Source: Plicaturopsis crispa FD-325 SS-3 (Eukaryota; Basidiomycota; Agaricomycetes; Amylocorticiales; Amylocorticiaceae). From it: DNA of 64,000 nucleotides. Location of the stretch: contig KN832566.1 of NCBI GenBank assembly GCA_000827205.1, positions 80,543 through 144,542 on the forward strand. The letters run 5' to 3'. Every line of letters starts with the position of its first letter. Positions within the stretch are counted from its first letter, which is position 1. The translations under genes and the position numbers were made by a program. Positions 57,215-64,000 of this stretch are shown here, in pieces. The notes under the pieces were generated by a model that ran no database searches, was not told the DNA's origin, and worked only from the letters and a program-made list of their open reading frames with translations.

Positions 57215-60200
57215 CTGTCCAGATTTCATTTTAATTCCGGTTTGCATAAATTTTAATTGTGCACAATATCCTCTTTGGGCAAGGGCCCTGAGGACGCCCG
57301 CTTTTCCCGGTCCTGCCAAGAAACCTCCGCTCGACAGCCAGCGCGTTCGCTTGCAGTGAAAGCAACGTCTCTTCATACTTTTTTCTCGTTCAGACTTGAA
57401 ATCGTCGGGCAAAACAGGGCAGACGAGTCGAGGGCGCAAAGGGGAGTCGGCGGACAGAAGCTTATCATCGAGCGTGTGTGGGCCTCTCTATATCCGGTGT
57501 TCTTACCCCGGCTTCCTCTTCTCTCTCTCCTGATCTCCAAAGGGCCCCCTGAACTTACACATATCGCTTGCCTCTCTCAGCTTTGCCTCTGACTCTGAAA
57601 ATTTTCATTCAGAGCCCTGCTTCAGAGCGGCTTCTCCCTCGTTCGTGACACTCAGGGCATTCACACATTCTTCGTTAAAATAAGTATAGTGACTCATTGC
57701 CTGTCGATCGTGAAACCAGAAAGAAAGATGCCAGACTTTGCCCCAACCATCAAATCCCGCTCGGTGACTTCGAGATCACAATGCGCCTGCGCTCTGCTGC
57801 TTCACGCGAACATCACGCCACCCAAGCCCCACATGCGCAGCACGCTCACAACTCTCTAATAGCACAAATTGCGCTTGGCCGCCGCATTGTCGTACGCGCC
57901 GCTGACTGTACGGCGGGAGGGTCGACCACGCAGCGGCTAGTTCGATGGTACATAGTACATACGTATTCATTACAGCGAGGCGCGCCTGGTCTTCACACGC
58001 AAACACCGACCCTTTGAAATAAAAAAAACCGTCGATCGCATTAATTGATCAGTCAAGTCATATCCTGTCGTGAACGATCGCGACGCGTGCCCCGCTATGC
58101 CCTAATGTCGCCTAGCAGCAGCGACCTCCTTGGTTTTCGGCATGCGACTTGTCAGCATCATGGAGGCGCACCGGCATTCCAGCTGCTACCCGGCGTGCGC
58201 CCAAGCCCCGTATGTCTCGCGAGGCAATCATCGCGCCGAGTCAGATGCCCGACGTCGGTGTTCCCGCGCCTTGGCTCCATTTTAGTGGCGGTTCCCTCCC
58301 CCCAAGGCCCCATCGAGCCCAGCGCCCGTATGGCGGACACGCGAAACTCTATCCGCGACATAGGTGGAGGAAGTTCCGCCCGTCATAAGCTTTGCAGTCC
58401 TGGATATGGCTGTGGACTTTGGGGATTTCGGGACGCGATAGTCGCATATGTTGCCCCTTTTACCAGAGCACCGGGAGAGCAGTCCAGACTCGAGGGGTGT
58501 ACGACCTGGGACGTTCAGGGCAGTGCCGCCACTGTGCCATGGATACTCGCCTCGTACGACGCCGTGTCGTGTATGGGGATCGCCGTCCATTCCAGTTTGT
58601 TACACGATTCGATGGATCGCCCAAATAGTATGGAGACACGGCTCTCCGGTATGCGCTCGACGGCACCGCAAAACAATCGTATCAGAACTCGCGTCATCGC
58701 CACCGCACTGTGAAACCTAGCGGAGGAAGAAAGAAGTCGTCAAAAGATAAGTGAAGCCTACATGAGCGCAGCGCCGTCGACCATATCATCGTGGAATGGA
58801 GGAAGCAGCAGGAATCGGCGGAAATCATTCGCGGAATGCCTATCATCGTAAACGGGTCGTGGAACACGACATGGAACGTGGGTATCATCACCGAATGCAC
58901 GAAAATGGGCACAACGACGCATAAAAGGGAGGCGCAGAACCGCAGGCGTGCGATCGACGCTGCTGTAATAAGCCTAAGCGGAGACGGAAACATGCCAATG
59001 CCGTTGTGGCGTCGATAAAGAAGGCGAAGGGGGGACGCACACCGGGCGGAAGTTCGTGTATGTATGTACAATTATAGGCGAGCAAACATAGACAGATTCT
59101 AGCCACTCTCGCATAAGGACGCTCGCACGCAAAGCGAAGACAAGAGCACACGCACGGGAGAAGAAGCACAATACATACGTACGTCGAGACGGGAGTCGTT
59201 CGCCTGGGAATAAGCCTATAGCCTGTGTGCACGTGCAGGGCGAGGAAGACAAGAAAGGGGGGGCGTAGTGGTGGGTATAGTTCAGGATCACGGGCATGCA
59301 CAAAGCCGTAAGATGGCAGGGGAGGGTCGGTAGACTTCAGATGGGCGCGTACGGTGTAGCATGCTCGACGAGGAAGCATCGAAGGCCTAAAGGGTCGGCG
59401 GAGGGCGGATGCGGTTACACCTCCATAGATAGATTGTGGCCAGGCGCCGACGCGACGCAACTCGACTGGTCCACACAAAGACGACGTGTAGACGCGATGT
59501 CGCACGCCCGCTTCCTTCGTGATGTGTGAGCGCCTGGGAGCGCTGAGTAGTGGGGCACAGATCGCGTTCGCAACGATGAAAGTAAGATTTAATTATGGCG
59601 GGGCCCTTCCGTAAATGAACGAAGGGGGTCCGAATGCGTAATCCGACCGTGGAGAAGAACAAAAGGCGCATGACGAGATCGCCGAGAGGCGATAAAACGA
59701 CTTAGACGAGTACCGCCAGACAGCAATCGGCAGCCTGGCCCAGACACGTCAGAGTACGGCCATGATCGGACGGCGGCCTTCAACGCTGCCATCGCCACCA
59801 TCAGTTGTATTGTCGGGAGTAGAGAATCGAGGCGCATACGAGACCTGCACTTCTTGGCTCGTTGCCCCCAAAGCAGGACGCCGTCGATGCGCTGGCGGCT
59901 GGTGTGGGAGGCAAAGGGATGGCACCAAAATGCAGGGCCGAGGTTTCCTTGCAGTACTGTGTGCGTGACGTAGGTGGTTGCATAAAACCACCGTCGATTC
60001 GTGATAGAATGTTTTCCCCTGATCGTGGTGGAATGCAACGACGATAAGTGAACGCTACACCCCAAGACCGGAGCTCAATGAAAATCCAATGGGCGGTCCA
60101 GATTTTCGGTGGCCGCTGTGTGTATTGACGGATTTCCTGTGGTGCGCCACTGGAAGCCTACGGTAAGCAAGATCTACGGACTCCAATGGCTCGCCCGTCG

Positions 60201-60411
60201 TTTCGCCAATGGGCCTGCAATGCCGACATGCCGGGCGAGATTTGGCGAGATCGTGTTCCTATTCCGGTCAATCAGCCCCTGTATGCACTTGGAGAGAATT
60301 GTTATCTGAACGATCGCGCTCGCCTGTGTAAGCTTTGAAGCTTTGAAGTTTTGAAGACGAGTCGTTGTGCGAATGTTGTTCAAACCCTAGACATGAGCAC
60401 TATGCACTCTA
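57215..60411. other. 3.2 kb without a supportable gene
   Basis: Open frames of 100-220 codons occur on both strands (57697-58017 and 58045-58713 plus; 58888-59505 and 59589-60065 minus) but overlap each other and show no domain or splice pattern. Near 60331 a short direct repeat (AGCTTTGA, twice, then AGTTTTGA) precedes the transposase gene. The left end of that transposon may lie in this stretch but was not found. Confidence 0.45.
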
Positions 60412-63400
60412 ATGAGACGCAGAACATCTCCCATGGCTTCAACTACGAGCAGTGTACGTTCAACCAGCCGTTCAAAGTCCATGATCATTTCTGATGAAGT
60501 GAGTTTGGCAGTCTTCATGCAAAACAGGCAGCGGCAATGGCGTTGCATTATATGCGACAACCGTGAATTTGAGCCTCTTAGCAAAGCGTTGCGTCACGAG
60601 GACACGGAGGCTCATATCGTCAGAGTTCGACGCCTTAATCGCTCAGATCGAGTGTGTGTGAACACAGTCTCCGAATCGGTCAACCATTTCACACCGTCCG
60701 AGTCCGCTGTCCAGCCTCTCTCCGATGGTGGCGAACGCTTTCTGTCGCAAGGCACAGGGGAGTATACAGAGCCACCAATCCTCTTGTACGAACACGAGCC
60801 TCCGCCGAACCTCGAAAATCTCTTCGATCGCGTTCGAGGATTCAACACGATTTGTGGTCCCGCCCTTCCTGAAGACGACCCACAGCAAATCTACGACAAT
60901 TGGGGCGGTGAGCTGGGAGATTCAAGACCGGATCATCCAGATATCGACGATTTCGGCGAACCGCGCCTCGAGCCTGAAGGAGACGACGACCAAGATCTTG
61001 GAGAGCTCAGTCCCCAGCCTTGTGCGGGTGACGCACCGGCGGCTGCGGCGGCAGCAGCGGCAGGTTTTCCTCTCCCCGAGGCAGGTCAGGCGCTCGATTG
61101 ATGTATCATTGAGTACCTAACTCATTTCGTTCTGAACAGATCTGCTGAGCAACCTTGACGGCAGTCTCGCCGCTCAGTCCGAGGACGAGTGGTGGCCATG
61201 GCCGAACAAACAGGTAATATCATTGTCACTAGTATCTACATTTCACACGACTAACACTTTACAACATGCAAAGGAGGCGTTACTCGACATAATGGGCGCG
61301 TTTCCACGGGCGCTTTTTTCGGAATCCGAGTTAAAGGCGACGACGTGGTACGCCAAGAAGCTTGGAATGCCCAATGTGCCGTCCGCGACTCAGGTTAAGA
61401 ACCACCGCGAAGCGGTGCATGCAATCACTGGTATTACTACCCATACGGTCGACGGAAAGCTCGGGAACACGTTCGCGTTCAACGACTGGAAGGAGATCCT
61501 TGCACATGTAAGTGTAACAGCTTCAATCTTACAAAAAGTAGTGTTGATAGATCAGTAAAAACGTGCAGGAGTGGGCGAATCCGCTTGTTCGTAAGCATAT
61601 CAAGACATATGCCGAGGATATTGACGACTCGTTCGATGGGGCCTACCACGGCGAGAAATGGCGGCATCTGGTGGACGGCAACCTCGCAGGTCCAATGGCC
61701 CGTGCCATCGACGGCAAGGACTATTTCGTCGAAGAACCGGCTATGGCCAACATCAACGAGCTCGCGGACGTTGGGCCTGTCATGCCAGTGCGCTGGTTCA
61801 AACGGAATGGGCAAATATGGGCCCAGGCTCATCACCTCCGTCTCCGTCCGACGGGCGATGCATATGTCATTGACGCTCGGAAAGAAGGGTACATAGAGTT
61901 ACCTCTCACCGCATTCTTCCTGTCTATCACGGAGCTCGAGGACGCTGCATGCCAGCAACGATATAACCTACCTCCCCAGGTTATAGCAGGTACCGTTCGC
62001 ATTATTCTGTATGAATGGTTCAAGGCATACTCATATGTATTCATAGGCATCCTGACAAGCGAGATCGAACCATTAGTACCATGGAATCGGCCGGTTCGAA
62101 ATCGCTGGCGAGCGATCGCAAAAGGGAGACGGATACATGTTGTGCCGTTGTGGTTTTACTGTGACGATACGTCTGGTAATACCTCGAAAAAATGGAACAA
62201 GCACAACTCCATTCTATTCACGCTCGCCGGGCTCCCTCGAGAGCATTCGCAACTCCTGTATAACGTTCATTTTATCTCGACCTCGAATCTTTCATCGCCT
62301 TTAGAGATGATGGAGCCGATAGTCGAGAGCCTCGAGTGAGTTCTTCCTCCGGGCTTATGTATTGCATATTTCTCAAGTAAAGTGAATCGCATTGACAGGG
62401 AAGCCTCCGATGAAGGTCTCGAGGTGTGGGATTGTGATTCCAACGAGGAGGTTCTACTCCTCCCATGGGCCCTCGCATTTCAAGGTGACAACCCAATGCA
62501 AAGTGAATTTGCATCTCATATAGGGATGCAGGGCAAATGCTACTGCCGGGTGTGCCATGCGAAAGGCACGGACAAAGATCGTGCACCAGGACGAGCGGGA
62601 GAAATCAGCCGTATTGACGACTTTACAAAAGTGAGTGCGCTATGTCTAGGCTGTTCTTTTTGCTTATCCGTTCTCCAGGCTGGTCCGCCTCGAAACAAGG
62701 ACGAGACTATCGAGAGCTTAGAGGCTCAGCTCAAGCGTGCATTCGATGGAGCCCCGAGTGCTGTCGACACACTCGCCACAGACAGTGGTGCTAAAGACAA
62801 GTATTTTCAGCATTATGTCGATAAGCTACAGAACATCTGTAACGAGGTGCGCGACCGGCAGAAGCATGTCCCGCCAAGACCTGGGCTATCAAAGGCCGAA
62901 GAACTGAGGGAGCACCTTGCGGAGGTACGCGCTGCTCTCCCAGATAATTTATTCAACCCTGTTCTACGCTTGCGAGGTACGCTTCAAGTCGGTTCCCATT
63001 GCGCGCGCTATCAGGATTCAGCGCTAACGTTTCCGTCAGATTTTGACCCCCACCGTGACACGCCTGTCGAAATTCTGCATGTCATTCTTCTCGGAATTGT
63101 CAAGTACTGGTGGCGCGACGCTGTGTCACGTTCGACGACTGCGCAAAAGGAGTTACTCAAGACACGCCTCTCCGATGTTAATATTGCGGGGTTGGAGATT
63201 TCGCGACCGCGTGGTCACACGCTGGTACATTACGCTGGCTCCTTAGTCGGTCGCGATTTCCGTGTCATCTTGCAGGTTGCCCCCGCTGTCTTGCATGGCA
63301 TCATTCCGGACGTTCATTATGAGGCTTGGCTAGCTCTCTGTCGTCTGACGCCTCTCGTCTTTCAGCCAGTGATTACCAACCTGCCTGCTTACTTGGTGCG

Positions 63401-64000
63401 CGTTATCTTTTCCACTTGCTGTCGGTGCAGTAGTTAATATCGAGGTTGCTTATCATTCTTTAGGAGAAACTTGAGAGCAGAATTCGCGATTTTTTGGCCG
63501 CTACCGCTCTATGGACCACGCAGTGGTTCAATAAACCCAAGTTCCATCTTCTGGTGCATTTGCCCTTCCACATTCGCCTTTTCGGGCCTCCCATTCTCTT
63601 CGCCACCGAGACGTTCGAGTCCTATAATTTTGTAATCCGCCTCCGCAGTATCCTCTCCAATCGCCGTGCACCTAGCACCGATATAGCTCATTCGTTTAAC
63701 CACCTGCACGCGGTTCGACATCTTGTTAGCGGTGGATTTGTGGTCATTAGTGATGACCATTGTGCCTCCTTGGGCATGCCTCGAAGGCGTCAGGCGGGGC
63801 CTGGTGTGCGTGCTCTGCTAGAGGATGATCAGTTTTTGGACTTCATGTGTATGTCCGGTGTCATGCAAAACAGCTCAAAAACGGGTAAGCAAACCAGGGT
63901 TGTTCGTTTTTGGTGTAACTGAAGCAAATCTATAGGTCATTTCGTTCCAATGCCTCGCATGCCCGCCTGTGCGTGGTCAGACACGATCGCTTTTCGCAGC
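60412..64000 (+). CDS. Large DNA transposase, tnp2/CACTA-like (3' end beyond window)
   Basis: DNA transposon gene of a type found in many copies in mushroom genomes. The start at 60412 leads to a C2H2-like finger (C45-x2-C48-x13-H62-x5-H68). An acidic linker follows, then, after introns at 61085-61139 and from 61214, EALLDIMGAFPRALFS and the YHGEKW region. The core has FYCDDTSGNTSKKWNKHNSI, LPREHSQLLYNVHFISTSN, and GDNPMQSEFASHIG followed by a Cys cluster (CYCRVCHAKG). Next is D-x-P-x-EILHVILLGIVKYWWRD, which resembles the D-x-MH motif of tnp2 transposases. After it come NKPKFHLLVHLPFHIRLFG and ATETFESYNFVIRLRS. Eight or so introns splice cleanly and no disabling change was seen, so it may be intact. 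The gene continues past 64000. The superfamily (CACTA or the related KDZ/Plavaka groups) is a best guess. Confidence 0.85.

Noticed and set aside
58045-58713. 222-codon plus-strand frame
   Set aside because: Low-complexity, no domain, no splicing or neighbour evidence; overlapping frames on both strands.
58888-60065. Minus-strand frames of 205 and 158 codons
   Set aside because: No domain and composition like random GC-rich DNA.

Overview
The window is nuclear DNA of a filamentous basidiomycete, most likely an Agaricomycete. The evidence is many short introns (about 50-70 bases, GT-AG with some GC-AG), close gene packing on both strands, a TRI5-type sesquiterpene synthase of the kind mushrooms carry, Zn2Cys6 regulators with the AEC-RRLKLK style of zinc cluster, and a large DNA transposase of a type common in mushroom genomes. 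The species cannot be named from this. All gene models were read by eye from splice signals and family resemblance, so terminal exons are firmer where a start, stop or junction is quoted.

Layout. 1-1.6 kb: end of a PH-domain coiled-coil protein (+). 2.2-5.6 kb: Msc2-type zinc transporter (-). 5.8-17.3 kb: two paralogous Zn2Cys6 transcription factors (-) that bracket a Tsr4/PDCD2 ribosome-assembly gene (+) and a fused siroheme-synthesis gene (-). 17.3-19.4 kb: no supportable gene. 19.4-26.1 kb: enoyl-CoA hydratase (+), a coiled-coil protein (-), and a CCCH/UBA-like/DUF1771/Smr protein (-). 27.0-29.0 kb: a 2,017-base non-coding DNA transposon with 35-base inverted ends, a 6-base target duplication, direct subterminal repeats and an internal foldback. 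29.5-30.5 kb: an orphan proline/serine-rich gene directly beside it.

31.1-40.4 kb: Rho3-type GTPase, clathrin heavy chain and a PQ-loop membrane protein, all on the minus strand; Rho3 and clathrin both serve polarised membrane traffic. 41.6-44.5 kb: mitochondrial-type iron-sulfur L-serine dehydratase (+). 44.9-46.0 kb: sesquiterpene synthase (-), with no P450 or other tailoring gene beside it, so it looks stand-alone. 47.4-52.4 kb: SET-domain methyltransferase (+), nitronate monooxygenase (-), SmB spliceosomal protein (+). 52.4-55.8 kb: no supportable gene. 55.8-57.0 kb: protein with an Ecl1-type zinc motif (-). 57-60.4 kb: no supportable gene. 60.4 kb to the end: large DNA transposase gene (+), cut off by the window edge.

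Most genes are single-copy housekeeping functions (traffic, ribosome assembly, splicing, amino-acid and siroheme metabolism). The accessory content is the transcription-factor pair, the terpene synthase, the two transposon loci and the orphan gene. The points most worth checking are: the zinc cluster of the first transcription factor, split over five exons including pieces of 12, 24 and 16 bases; the C-terminal cysteine of L-serine dehydratase, created only by splicing; the orphan gene, whose 51-base frame-preserving intron ends in its own stop codon; and the foldback transposon.
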